Source: Hymenopus coronatus
Lineage: Eukaryota; Arthropoda; Insecta; Mantodea; Hymenopodidae
Assembly: GCA_030762935.1 (NCBI GenBank)
Contig: CM060900.1
Coordinates: 400,243,132 to 400,307,131, forward strand
Direction of reading: 5' to 3'
DNA: 64,000 bases
Shown here: one piece after another, positions 42,796-54,282 of the stretch
Position numbering within the stretch: position 1 is the stretch's first letter
Layout of the letters: each line of letters opens with the position of its first letter
Made by a program: the position numbers and the translations under genes
Notes under the pieces: model-generated
The model's input: the letters and a program-made list of their open reading frames with translations, nothing else
Database searches by the model: none
Told to the model about the DNA's origin: nothing

Positions 42796-45700
42796 CATCT
42801 CTTGGTGGAACAGATTTACCTGGAGGTCATCGAACATTTGGGGAGCATTGAACACCAACCAACAATGTTTTAAACCTAATAACAGATTATTCATATGCAA
42901 ACATACAATTAATTCCTTTTCCTTGCCAGTTCCAGAATAAAAGGTCATGTAGTACTCTGGTTCACACAGCTCACAAGGAAAAATAAAATTGTCAGATATA
43001 TTTTTGGGAAACTGCTTCATACTCTTTCCAAATTTGCACAAGGTAAACTCTGAGCACTTATGAAGATGTTACCTAAAAATACATTAAAGTTAAAATTAAT
43101 TTTGTTATGTCGTATTTAAGAGAACAGTTGAATGGCATGAAGAGAAAAAAACTGATAGATTTGCACAAAACAGAGAAAACAATTCACATTTTTATGCTAA
43201 AAATGTCTTTAAATCAGTATTTAAACACCTTAAGAACTGTATGTGTTGATTTGAAACTGAATGACTCATTAGCGAGTGTGTGCCAAGTTCAATTTCAGCA
43301 GTTGTTGCTCCTAGTATGGGAAGAGTATTTGTTATGGAATTATTCTGTTGAACATAGTATATGCCAATTGATGATGCAGTTGAAAGTTTGTAACTTACTG
43401 AATAATTTATGAATGACATGTAATCAGCAATTTATATTAGAAATTACATCTGAGTAACTCGGTATGTAAAATGTATCTACCTAAGGTTAACTAAAAGTAA
43501 ATTACTGTGAATTATTATTTTATTTTTGTAAGATACTTAATCACATCTCATGTAACTAATATTTCATGATAATTCTCTGTAAAGCTGTTTATTTTTGTAC
43601 ATGGGTCCTTGTCACTTAAATTTTTTACGATTTGCAATCAATGGCTTTTACTCTGAGGCCCATTTAACACTGTTACAGCTTTATGTGAATTACTTTCAAC
43701 ATTCTAGTCAATTTTGACACCCTTTAAATGTAGTTGTAAGCTTTTTAGTAGTATATGCCTCTAAAGTAAGTACTCATCTAGATGTTTTCATTCAGGGTAA
43801 TTAACAGTCAAAAAGACATTTAAGGATTATTTTATGGAGTACTTTTGTAATTTGCATTAGTAAATTGGCTGTTGATTTGCTAATGAAGTAATCATTGAAC
43901 CATATTTCATGTATATGTGACTTTCCAAGGTTCAGAAAATCTGAATAACAGTATAGCAAGTTTTGATTAACCAGTGAAACAGTGCTGTGATCACATGACC
44001 ACTAATGTACTTAGAGACCCAACTTTTTTTTGCATAGATTGCCCTCAATTCTTGAGAAACTATGACAGCATTTTTTTTAGTGAAAGTTTAACAAGTTTTG
44101 AGTAAAAAAAAAAAAAAACAGAATCTTATGTAAAAGTTAGTAGATTAATGTTATATTAATAATCCTTAGCCTGTAGCTGCCTATAAGAAACAGGCCTATT
44201 TTTAAGTTGCCTAGTTAGTTGTAATTAGTTGCATTAGTCAATACCTGTAGTATTTAATATAACTAGCATTCAGCTTCTTGTTAACAGGGACAGAAAACTC
44301 TGTTCTGACAGTTGTGGTGAGAAGACGACCAAATTATTGAATCCATTGTTGCAGTGAGATGAGATGGAAAAAAGAGATCCCAAGCTAAAAGGTAGCTGCA
44401 GGTTGTAGTACAAGGGGAACAACTTGACTGCAGTCAGCAAAGAAGGGATAATTTCTATTCCAATTCAGTCACTGTGAATCCTCAAAGGATGTTATGTTCT
44501 GCAATCAGGAGAATGGCATATAATTCTGATGTTGTATAACTATTTATTTGTGCATGGTGCAACAACAGTAAAGGGAGGTTCATGATAACAGAGAAAAGTA
44601 ACCAGAATGAGAATAACAAAGTTAAAATACATGCATCACACTCTGAGCATTGATAACTAATGGAAAACTTTCCAAGAAAGTTATAACTTAGCCAAGTTAT
44701 AACTTTCTCATTCTTGTTCCCAGACAAGGCATAATAGGTTATTTAGTGTCAAAATTATTCAATGCAACTGGCAGGAAACAGCCATTGAAACTCTGGTCAC
44801 AAGCTTGGAGAATAAAACTAGAAGAAATTCTAGCATCCTAACCTCAGATCCTAATGCCCTTCTCGCAAAAGGTCCCATAGTTTCTTTATTTGCAACTGAT
44901 AACTGAGTTGAATTGGAAGCAGGTGAAAAAATATCATTGGACAGTTAGAAACAAATGAAATCATAATACACAAAATAGACTTTCTGCTTTATCAAATATG
45001 GTCATCACCATTCTCTTCATGGGGTACTGTGAACTAAAATGTATGCTGTTTTAGTTTCTGTTCTCAGGTTCTTGTGAACCAGCCCCTAAGAGAACAAAAT
45101 GGATGGAAAATTCAGAGTGCACAGAATATGGAAGCAGACAAAACAGTGGAACAAAATAATGGAAACCTTTATTATAAATCCTGTTTAACTCTGAAAATGT
45201 ATTTACTCCACTGCCAAAATTTGGAAAGGTGGCTAGGCTAGACATGTGAAGAACATGGTAATAATGTACTATTGAAGCCAGCAAAATATGACTATCATAG
45301 GTGCTATAACTGTTTTGAAACTTGTGTGGTTGTAAACCATTGCATGAAATTATATTTTTGGACGACAAAAACAGAAAATTCTCTCATAATGAATAAAGCT
45401 CAAGCTTGTATAAGCAGTAACTCCAAAATCATAATTTCTGATTTTCCATTTTATCAGTGCTAGAGAAATCAATTTAATGCTCCAAGACAACTATCAGAAA
45501 TTTTAAATGGCTCTTCACTCACCTTTATTATACTTGAATTCCTGAAATCAATCATCTATAAGAAATTTAAAATAACATTCTCTGAACTTTATGTAAATAC
45601 CTAATGTGATTCCATAATCTGTGATATTCCTTGCAAATTTTTGCTGATATATTTATATATTCTTGAGGAATGATAAAGCATTAATTTACTGTTGATGTTA

Positions 45701-46041
45701 TTATATTCTCTGTAAATAGTTTCTATTAATATATTTCTCCAAGTGTTGTCACTTCAGCAACAATTAATAAATTATCATTAATCCCAAGCCATGTTTTCAG
45801 CTCCTAGGCATTAACATCCTCAAAGGGTGTTGAAAATGTCACTCCTAGTACTAGTTGTTTTGTTTTTATTCACATTCATTAATTTTAATGGACAACAGAA
45901 TATGAAAGAAATGAAACACATCTGTAAAACATTAATATTTCTACAAGTTGTTATGAAATATGCATTTTTTCCCCATGTGTTGGTATCTCCACAAATTTAA
46001 ATGCAGCATGCTCCACCCTCTCATTAAAGCTATTATGAAAT

Positions 46042-46081
<40 letters not shown>

Positions 46082-46624
46082 ATTTTTTTTCTCCCCTGAT
46101 GTTTGCCCTCATCCAGTAATCAAAAGCACACAAGAAAAGTGAATAATGATTTGAAATTAGACTACAAAACTATTAAAGCCACAGTTGGAACATTTTACTT
46201 CCTACCACCATCAAGACCTTCAGAATGTCTCTCACATTTTGCCACTTTAGGAGCAGCATATAAAAAGTTGAGACATCAGATTTATGCAAATGCCACAAGG
46301 CGTAGAACATCTGAACAAAATCATGAAATTTACAGACTAAAGGATGCAGTCAAATTATTTAAAGAACCTCTTTCTCATACTTTTGAAACTATAAACTTAA
46401 CATTTTTGCAGATAATGAGTACAATAATTAAATGCCCAAGTATGAGCTGAAATACAATTTGAAATGCATAGAATAATACCTTCATAATGAATGTTTCTCT
46501 GTGCTACATTTACATTTTACATCAAGCTACAAGTTAAATTGAATTTAATTTATTTTATCATCCATTAAGTAATCACAAATATTAAGAGTAATCTTCATAA
46601 ATAGGTGCTATATATACACAACTC
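42796..46624 (+). other. no gene recognised; (CA)n at 46041-46076
   Basis: AT-rich intergenic or 3' UTR sequence. A CA repeat followed by TATATA lies at 46041-46080 and a poly-A at 44105-44119. Open frames of up to 115 codons (for example 46103-46450) lack recognisable motifs and are not called. Confidence 0.45.
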
Positions 46625-46800
46625 AAACCAAGTGAGATGACCCCATGGTAATATGTGAGACTTGCATTTAGAAGGTGTGGAGTTCAATTCCTAGACTTTT
46701 TTCTCCCAAGTCAATAGTTCAATGCTGGAATGATTCTTCTTCTACCATGACTTTTTCCCCTTAATGCCCCTCATTTCCTTTTTCCTTTTATGTTTCAGGT
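46625..46800 (+). repeat. possible tRNA-derived SINE
   Basis: GTGAGATGACCCCATGGTAA (A-box-like) and GTGTGGAGTTCAATTCCTAG (box-B-like, GAGTTCAATTCC) are spaced about 35 bases apart, followed by a body with T-rich stretches. A single copy in the window, so uncertain. Confidence 0.5.
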
Positions 46801-48767
46801 AGGCTTCAAGGCTATGCCTTGTCAGTTGGTATCAGACAGATGACACAAACTTTGCCCATTAGAAAATTCTTTTCAGTCCTGCTAGATGGTAGCCTTCTTT
46901 GAGCTGCCTGGGGTGGGTCAAGTTCTCTGCCAGAAGGAAGCCTTCTCTGAGCAGCCCAACAAAGTGATTGGATCTTAAAGCTTGAAACCACTAGGGACCT
47001 CTGCACATCTCTGTCACCTGTCTGCCTGCAGGCTATAGCCTCCTGTGGTTCCTTCATTTATCCCTTACTTCCACCTTGAGTCAAGACATCAAGGTTACCT
47101 TTCTGTTACCTTTCATAGTCATACACAATTCAAACATAACCTCCTTAATTATAATATAAAATTTAGCAATTTAAAGTACATATCCCTTACATGTATGTAA
47201 TTTTTATTTAACTCTTCAAATTCCTCTATATTATGCATGGGAATTTTCAGTACCTTTTTATCCAAGTGAACCAAAGGGAGGTGAATGCTAGTAACATTAT
47301 CTTGTTGCCCATTTCTATTGATGTGTTTTTTTCTATACAATTGTCAATTGCTTTGTATAAAAAAATTGAGCAATGACATAATGAATATTACAAAACTTGT
47401 GCTTCTTCATAGCTAATACTTTATGTAGGAGAGGTCAGAAACTATAAACATTGCTTTAGAAGTGCAGTTTTCTGAATTTTATAATTACAGATTTTTTGGG
47501 TCTCAAGGTATATTTTATAAATCGATTGATTTACTCTTAAGTAGTGCATCAAGTTTATTTTAAATTTTATAAACAAGTAACTTATCAGGAAATAAAATTG
47601 TATTTCCCCCTTTTTTTTTTTTAAGGAAGGAGAGCATTTATAGCTTGTAATAGAGGTGCTTTTATGAGAAATGTTACTCTGTAGATTGAAGTTGTTTCTG
47701 TTCTTAAATTATAACAGAACTTTGGTAATAACATTTAGACATTTTTATTAGAAGATTTTTTTCTGATGTGTTTCTTTATTAAATATTGCAGATAAATAAC
47801 GTGGTCAGTTTCATGTATCACATTCAAATTATGTAACTTGATGGATTGGTTGTTAAATTTTACACACTTTTGAAATTTTTTTGTAATTCTGTATATAATA
47901 ATGTGGAAAAGAAGTGACAGAAATGCAAACAATATTTTGTTTAAGGAACAGCACATAAACATTTTAATGCACACATATTCTTAGTATTGTTGTTTGTAAT
48001 ATGGCAGCACATTTCCCATGTGCACCTACATAATGCACATACTATGTTCTTTTAACCATGGGTAGTTATAAAAGAATAAGGCAACAGAAGTACATTGGTT
48101 ATGTTTGTACGTATGTAGGCATACTAGTAAGTGTGAAGTTTAATGCTACTGTTTGCTCTAAGTGTTGAATGATATTATCATTCAAGATTTCAACTCGATA
48201 GTATGGAAAAACTAATTAAAAGCAGACAATTTTGTGGTATATAATGTGCGTTAATAAGTATAGCATGGAAAATGTTTATCTTCAACTTAATCATTTGTTC
48301 ACAATGCATTTTATTGTATCATTTTGTAACGTCATACAATTAAAATTGTTTTCAAGTTACTTGGTTTTTTCTTGATTCCATTTCTCATAGCTGCTTGCTT
48401 TCTTTTTAATTCTGTTGAATCTTAGAAATACCAGTTATTTCAAGGAATAGATGCAGCTATTTGGTACACTTTATATTTGTAACACTTTGGGTTCCAGACT
48501 TTTTTTTCCATTGAAGGCAAAAAACTCAAGCTTTTAGGGCCTATTTTGAGTTATTTTTTAGAGCATATTAATGAAATTTGCTTGTTAAAAAACCTTACTG
48601 TATTCTGAAAGGGTGGCTTTCAAAGCTATCCGAAACACACAGCTGTTTGTGAGAATAGCAACACCAAGAAGGAAACTCATGAATGCAATGAATTTAATAC
48701 CACAGATTAGGTACTTGACAAGTAACAAATGATAAACTTTTCAAATCTATACATGACCATTGAGCCC
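46801..48767 (+). other. no gene recognised; local imperfect duplication at 46885-46960
   Basis: GGTAGCCTTCTTTGAGCTGCC and GGAAGCCTTCTCTGAGCAGCC lie about 50 bases apart: an imperfect direct repeat inside a GC-richer island (46800-47060). The rest is AT-rich with nothing recognised. Confidence 0.5.
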
Positions 48768-49700
48768 TCATATTCTGTATTTGGTGTGGCCTCCATGCAC
48801 TGCAATTAGTGCTGCTATATGCAGTGGCATTGAATCAAAAAGGTTCTGAATAAGTTTCGAGGGATTTCCCTCTATGCAGTTTGCATTCGAGCCCACAAAT
48901 CCGTGACACTGCTTACTGGAGGATTGTGTGTGACACATCAGGTGCTGACCAACCATATCCCAGACATGTTCGATGGGCGACATGTCAGGCGTACATACAG
49001 GCCAGGGAAGCAATGTTAGCTGTCACTCTTCGAAGAAGGCTTGTACATTCCTCGCAATATGTGGCCGGGCATTGTCCTGCTGAAATGTGACCTGTGGAGA
49101 TGCCTGAAGCAGGGGGAGTACCTTGGGCTCTACAACCACCTGTAGGTACCGATTGCTGTTCAAAGTGCCCTCAATTCGTAGGAGGCGAGGTCGATTGTTG
49201 TAACAAATGGTGCCTCAAACCATCACACCTGGTGTTTATCCGCTAGTGCTCAACAATGCAACCCTCCAGGTTGCACTCACCACAGTACTGCTGGACATGT
49301 ATGCGGTCATCAGTGTAGGACATGTTAAAGCGGGGTTCGTCCGAAAAGACTACATTTTGCCACTCAGCACCTCAGTGATGGTGTTCATGTGCCCATTGCA
49401 GTCTTGTGGTTTCTGGACAATGGAAGTCGATGTAATGGCATGTGTGCAACCAGTCCAAGCTGCAACAGATGTCATCAAACCGTTGATGCAGAAAGGTTCA
49501 TACCTATTACACTGCTTCAGTGTCAAGCCAACACTGTGGATGAAGCTGTGCGATCTGTTAACAGCCATGCAGACAAGATGACAGTCATCCCATGCTGTGG
49601 TCATCTTCCATGGTCCAGTACCCATTCTTCTCTACATATGACCTTCATCTATCCACTGCTTTCAATCATGCATCACTATCATAGCAGCATGTCATGTACG
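48768..49700 (-). pseudogene. Tc1-like DD34E transposase, decayed
   Basis: The minus strand reads NVVFSDEPRFNMSYTDDRIH (first catalytic Asp), VQQYCGECNLEGCIV, then GTICYNNRPRLLRIEGTL, then VTFQQDNARPHIARNVQAFF (second Asp), a stop, LTLLPWPVCTPDMSPIEHVW (catalytic Glu) and ends AVHGGHTKYRI. There are exactly 34 residue positions between the second Asp and the Glu, counting the stop codon, giving DD34E as in Tc1-like elements. The Trp of VWG has also become a stop. The N-terminal DNA-binding part is not recognisable, though the similarity may extend to about 49700. No inverted repeats were fixed. The transposase would cut and paste at TA sites. Confidence 0.85.
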
Positions 49701-50040
49701 AGCCAACACTCTTTTACACTTCCACCAAGTTTGAATTTATTCAGGAAATTCTTTCTTGGTGTTGCAATTTTCACAAACTGCAGTGCATGTAGATATTCTC
49801 AAATCCAATATTAATATTTTATTGGAGATTTTTAAGTGTATCAAACTGTAACTTAAACACCTGCATAAAGCACTTAGCATCATATTTGCAGTTATCCACC
49901 AACTGCTGTAAATTTGGTGAATGAAACTGATTATCACTAAACAACCAGTGTAATGCAGTGTCTGATTTACCATTTCAGTCAATATAACTTTTCTTTGTTG
50001 GAGGTCTAGAAGACATGCTCTTGAAGTCCTAGGTTGAACA
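49701..50040 (+). other. nothing recognised
   Basis: Between the Tc1 relic and a PLE fragment. No motif identified. Confidence 0.35.
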
Positions 50041-50290
50041 TGATGTGGGGTGGTGGCATCACATGGTTCAGCTAAATCTGCCCCACCTTCTCCACTATCC
50101 CAATGTATGCTTTCACAACTGGCATCAAAATTAATAAAACAATTTTTGTTTGCTAGGCTTGTAGGCTGTGATCTAGAAGGCATCGAAGATACCAATATTT
50201 TGCTAAGGACTGTGCTTGGCATCTTCAGGATGAGGTGATCCATGGTCTGTGCCAGTAAGAGCTCGAATGCCAGGGTCTTTTTTTTTTTTT
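50041..50290 (-). mobile_element. Penelope-like element fragment (5' block, lineage B)
   Basis: The minus strand from about 50272 reads GGCATTCGAGCTCTTACTGG and CACAGACCATGGATCACCTC, then GCCTTCTAGATCACAGCCTA and CAAACAAAAATTGTTTTATT. It aligns with 52945-53105 and 60150-60310. An open frame across it (DHLILKMPSTVLSK, PSRSQPTSLANKN) parallels the 53-kb copy. A T-run at 50279-50297 (A-run on the coding strand) interrupts the match at its start. Confidence 0.75.
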
Positions 50291-50491
50291 TTTTTGGGTG
50301 GAAGGGGGAATGGGAAATAGAAATATAGAACAGAACAGTAGTGGGGTATTAGGGGGAAAAGGGAAATTGAGATTTTATTCTGTGATGATTCATTTTATTT
50401 TTCTTAAGCAGAAATGTAGTGCCCAGTACCACTTCTATGCACCCAGGAGTTTGAGTGACTTTTCTAAATGCCATAAAGGCTATGGTGTGTG

Positions 50492-51273
50492 CAGTGATGC
50501 CAACCATAGCAAAATTTGAGCCTTCAGGAGAAACACGAAAAAGTGGGAAAATGTAGCGACTTTTGTCAATTTAAAAAAACAATCAGCCAACTTATTGTAA
50601 ACACCAATGCCCTATGTTAGGCAACTATGCTGTTGGGAGTAGGCTCAAGAAATCTCTCATGTGAAAAATAAGTTGATAACTCATGTTAATATTTATTTAA
50701 TGCAAGCGCCCGGCCTGACAGTATTTATAAACATATTCAATAATCGGTATACAGATAGTTGATGTTTTTCAAAAAGTTTAATAAAGCTATGATAACCTAA
50801 TCTATACCTTAGGCAGCGTGATGAAATACTCGCTCATCGCAGGCACAGGTCTCATTTCAAGTTATAATATCATACCGTCAGCTTGCTGACTAAAGTATTG
50901 GATTAAATCAAATAGTGCGGCACTTTTAATCATTACTAATTATAGTTTATAATGAGTGATAAAGGATATTCCACCCCTAATAAAAAATCAGGGAATACTG
51001 CGGAGAATTGTCAAAAGATGAGAAGAAAGCGAGAAAACAGTGGTTTTTGGACAAGTGGTTGAAAGAAGATATTTTTTCGAAATGGTTACAACCAGTTACA
51101 GAAGACATAATTTCACATCATCATAATCACTTAATCCATTGTCTTGGTCATCTGGAACGTCATAGAAAAGGTATGTTATAACCATTTTTATGGTAATTTA
51201 ATGTGTGTACTTTTTGTAGCGGAGTTTTGCTCAACCTGTAGCAATATTCAATGGTTTTTGGTTGGCAACTCTG
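50492..51273 (+). mobile_element. hAT-type non-autonomous element with 8-bp target duplication
   Basis: The left end CAGTGATGCCAACC and the right end, read inward, CAGAGTTGCCAACC, match at 12 of 14 positions. They are flanked by identical 8-bp GGTGTGTG at 50484-50491 and 51274-51281. Terminal CAG, a short TIR and an 8-bp duplication are the hAT superfamily signature. Length 782 bases. Inside, at 50952-51175, a frameshifted + frame reads MSDKGYSTPNKKSGN, then QWFLDKWLKEDIFSKWLQPV, followed by a donor-like GGTATGTT: probably the first coding exon of the parental transposase. It is too short to encode transposase. Confidence 0.85.
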
Positions 51274-51716
51274 GGTGTGTGTAGGCTGGCAACTTGACCA
51301 ATGGCCCAGACACCTAGCTAAGGCATTGTGGGTGCTGCTTTAAGTATGAATGGGGTGATGATCTAGTGAGAAAATGCGGAATCTGCAGCTGTTGTTGAAT
51401 CATCTATGGGGCAGGAATTGTCAATTTCTACTAACATTGGCATCAGTATTGTTTGGTCAGTGCCACCACTGCTTGTTGTTTGATGAAGTTTCTAATGAGC
51501 AGGTATCCTCCTCCTAGCTTCTAGTGGCTGTCTAGTATGTAGGTGAGTTTAGGTGCGATATCCATTTTGTTTTGCTGGTGCAACTGATATCTCTAGGGCA
51601 CCGACACATGCAGGGTGGTCGTCAACATTTTTGTTGGTCTTGTTCTCAAAGTACTTCTCTATCTGATATGCTTGTGCTGTATGGATGGAAGCTCTGGGTC
51701 TGCATTGACAGCAAAG
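51274..51716 (+). other. nothing clearly recognised
   Basis: GC-richer than the surroundings. Possibly the downstream part of the minus-strand gag-like relic, but without motifs. Confidence 0.3.
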
Positions 51717-52500
51717 TTAAGAGCAATGTTTGTAGCTTGGTGAGGTGTGTGACTGCTGCATAGTTCTGAAGCGAGGCACACTGCCTGGCTTTGATGGCTG
51801 CAAGACGCTTATAGCTAAATCTGGCCACCTCCACCTGGATGGTGGCTGTGGCAGTGAGAGGAGTGACAATGGCATTTCATGAAGCCTCCATGGCAGCGGC
51901 ATAGTCATGTGTGCGTGTAGGTGCACCCCCCGGGCAGTTTTCGATGGTGGGGTAGCAGTAATGTGTGCCGTGGTCATGAGTCTAATAGTGAAGTTGCCTT
52001 GAGATACAATGGGCAACAGGCTTGCCCAGTGAATTGGTCCGTCCTGCAGGCAGGTGGCACAAAATTTGTTGCAGTGGTTCAGGTCATGCTGCTTGCAGGT
52101 GAGTGTCATTTCTGGAGTACCACAATAGTGGCAGCACAGTAGCATCCAGGTGGCTCTGCTGGTTTCAAAGCAAAGAGTTTTGCCCAGGAGGTCTATGCTC
52201 ATCTTCAGTGCTGCGTCATAGTGCACCCTGTTCAGAAAGACGAACACCAATGGTGTTGGTCCACTCCTGGTAACTATTCTGGTGGCCTTCAAGGGAGAGG
52301 ACCAGCAGTGTCTAAGCTGCTCCAGAATTAGCTGTGGCACCAGGTGATGGTGGATTCCAACATTTACAGTGCTGTAATAGCTGTGGCATTTGGAGGTGAT
52401 GATGGTTTTCTGGCTTGCGGTGGCTTGGCGGTGGCAGATGATGATGCTGCTGGCTGGCATCAGGGCGGAGGCACTGGTAACAGCAGCATAAGTATGTGTT
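51717..52500 (-). pseudogene. retrotransposon gag-like ORF with zinc knuckles
   Basis: A minus-strand open frame of 247 codons (52460-51717). It contains VTRSGPTPLVFVFLNRVHYD and ALKMSIDLLGKTLCF, then CCHYCGTPEMTLTC followed by CNKFCATCLQDG, two degenerate CCHC-type knuckles, and then a Thr/Pro/Ser-rich tail. TRSGPTPL.FV.. followed by knuckles resembles ORF1/gag of non-LTR retrotransposons. The first knuckle has Met where His is expected and one residue too few before the last Cys, so it is probably decayed. No RT is next to it. GC content is higher than in neighbours. The clade is not determined. Confidence 0.55.
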
Positions 52501-52614
52501 GAATTGTCAGTGGACTTCTGCAGGGCTGTAGTTGCAGCTGTGGTGACCAGGAGATGGCATCAGGTGGTTGAGCACTGGAGCCAGGAGTTGATGATTCCAT
52601 TCCGATTGATTGTC

Positions 52615-52905
52615 CTATTGATATGTTGGGGCTGGGGAGGCATGCTTTGTGTTCTTGCGTGCTGATTGGTTTGCATCTGTTGGAGGGATTGGGCTGCTTG
52701 AGATGTTATAAGTTCTCTGGTCTGTGGCTAATCCTTTTTCCATGGCTGGTATCCAGGTTTTGTGTACATGGAGAGCTTCTTCTTTCCAGTTGAAGTTATT
52801 TTTGTGTTTAAGGATTTCTATGGCCTCCCTTTGTAGTAAAGCATGGTAGTTAATCGCTGAAGATAAAACCTGAGTTGCTTTAAAGCTGATGTCATGACCA
52901 ATGAG
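52615..52905 (-). mobile_element. Penelope-like element C-terminal fragment, inverted (lineage B)
   Basis: The minus-strand frame reads IGHDISFKATQVLSSAINYH, LLQREAIEILKHKNNFNWKE, EALHVHKTW and ends ASPAPTYQ plus stop at 52615. It is the same sequence as the + strand region 59850-60120 (GHDISFKETQVLSSTINYH), i.e. the part after the GIY-YIG core. Here its 5' side abuts, head to head, the + strand block that normally follows its 3' side. Confidence 0.85.
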
Positions 52906-52909
52906 TAAA

Positions 52910-54080
52910 GTATATCCCACCCCATCTCCCACCATATAAGAAGACTCCCATCTGGGTTTTGGCATTTGAGCTCTGACCAGCACAGACACAGATCACCTCA
53001 ATCTGAAGAGGCCAAGCGCAATCCTTGGTGAATTGTCAGTATCTTTGATACCTTCTAGACCACAGCCTACAAGTTCGGAAAACAAAAATTCTTTATTAAT
53101 TTGGATGTTGGCCATGAAAACCTAAGTTTATACATTAATTGCCTATATGGGGAGCAAATGCAATAGGTGAAATGCAATAACACCAGAAGGAGAGCAAATT
53201 TCTCTCCTCACTCACATTTCTTCAGAGATGCAGACACAATGACAATTCTTAAACTTCTCAGGATGAAGAGACCTCTCAAATCTACCAAAGCACACTGAAA
53301 CTACAGCTACAGAACAAATTCACAACACACACACAGAGCTTGTTACTACAGATCACAGTCTCCTTGAACTCCACACTCTTCTCAGCAAAAATAGGAAGAA
53401 TAGGACAAAATTGATGACATAATGGGCCATTCTATGAAGTACACACTTAATCAGGCAGGCCACTTCAGACAGAAAGCAAAATTCCAGTGTGGCCAGGATT
53501 CTGAGGCTAAATGCACCCTTATAGTAGATACTTCACATATGTTAGTGAAACTCAGCACTTGCAAACTGTCCCATGCAGAGACATCCATATGAGAAGGGAG
53601 GAAACTCTGCTGTAACACCTGTACACCTTCCAGTCTTGGACATCATTGTCAGTGTGAAAGCAGCCATACACAAATTGTGAGCAAATCAGGCAGAAGAGGT
53701 TCAATGAGAGGCTACCCATATTTTGTGCAAGATGCCTATACTCGAGTAACATCTCTCCACAGGGGAAGAGGGCCATCAAAGAACTCAACAAAGATGAGAA
53801 GATTATTCTACTGGCAGACAAAAGGAAATGCCACTGTTGTCTTAGAAATGGCAGATTATAAAGAAAAGATACCAGAGCTGTTTTCATTCAAAACCTTCAG
53901 GAAGCTGACTAATGACCCAACCAGACAAATTCTGTAACAAACAAATACACACATAAAAGTTTCATCTCTGCCAGGTGATGTCAAGAAGGTGACCTGCAAG
54001 AGTGAAGCCTTAACATCGAGGTTAAATGGCCTTCCAAAAATCCACAAGGAGAATGTACCACTATGCCCCATAGTGAGTAG
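52910..54080 (+). mobile_element. Penelope-like element, 5' block and N-terminal RT (lineage B, truncated)
   Basis: The start CCACCATATAAGAAGACTCC to TTTATTAATTT (53105) aligns with 60125-60310 and with 50041-50290 on the minus strand. It contains a TATATAAG-like box. Coding pieces follow: GHFRQKAKFQCGQDSEAKC, ALKELNKDEKIILLADKR, GNATVVLEMADYKEKIPEL (PLE motif ADKGNATVV.....Y) and [20 protein letters not shown] (RT motif GLPKIHK...RPIVS). The RT then stops at about 54080, before the catalytic YIDD-type box. Frameshifts are present. Confidence 0.85.
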
Positions 54081-54084
54081 CATA

Positions 54085-54281
54085 GGTTTGCCTCCTTTTT
54101 AGAAGAAATATTTAGTGCAAAAGACAAGAATGAACATGCCTTAGGGTTGTTTGTCGATCTATCTAAGGCATTCGACACAGTAAACCACAACATTTTATTA
54201 AATAAGCTTGAAAATTATGGCATCAGAGGAGTTGCTAATGACTGGTTTAGATCATACCTTACAAATAGAGCCCATATTTAT
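54085..54281 (+). mobile_element. LINE RT segment (motif A region), inverted relative to its other half
   Basis: Reads [40 protein letters not shown] and [21 protein letters not shown] motif A with the catalytic Asp position in KAFD. Open and well preserved. Its natural upstream neighbour in the protein (GFQKGKS) lies on the minus strand immediately to the right at about 54283. Confidence 0.9.
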
Positions 54282-54282
54282 T

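Noticed and set aside
46103..46450. 115-codon plus-strand open frame
   Set aside because: Lys/Thr/Phe-rich, with no recognisable motif and adjoining a CA repeat; cannot be distinguished from chance.
46812..47057. 81-codon minus-strand frame with repeated QAAQRRLPS
   Set aside because: The repetition reflects a local imperfect DNA duplication; no protein family recognised.
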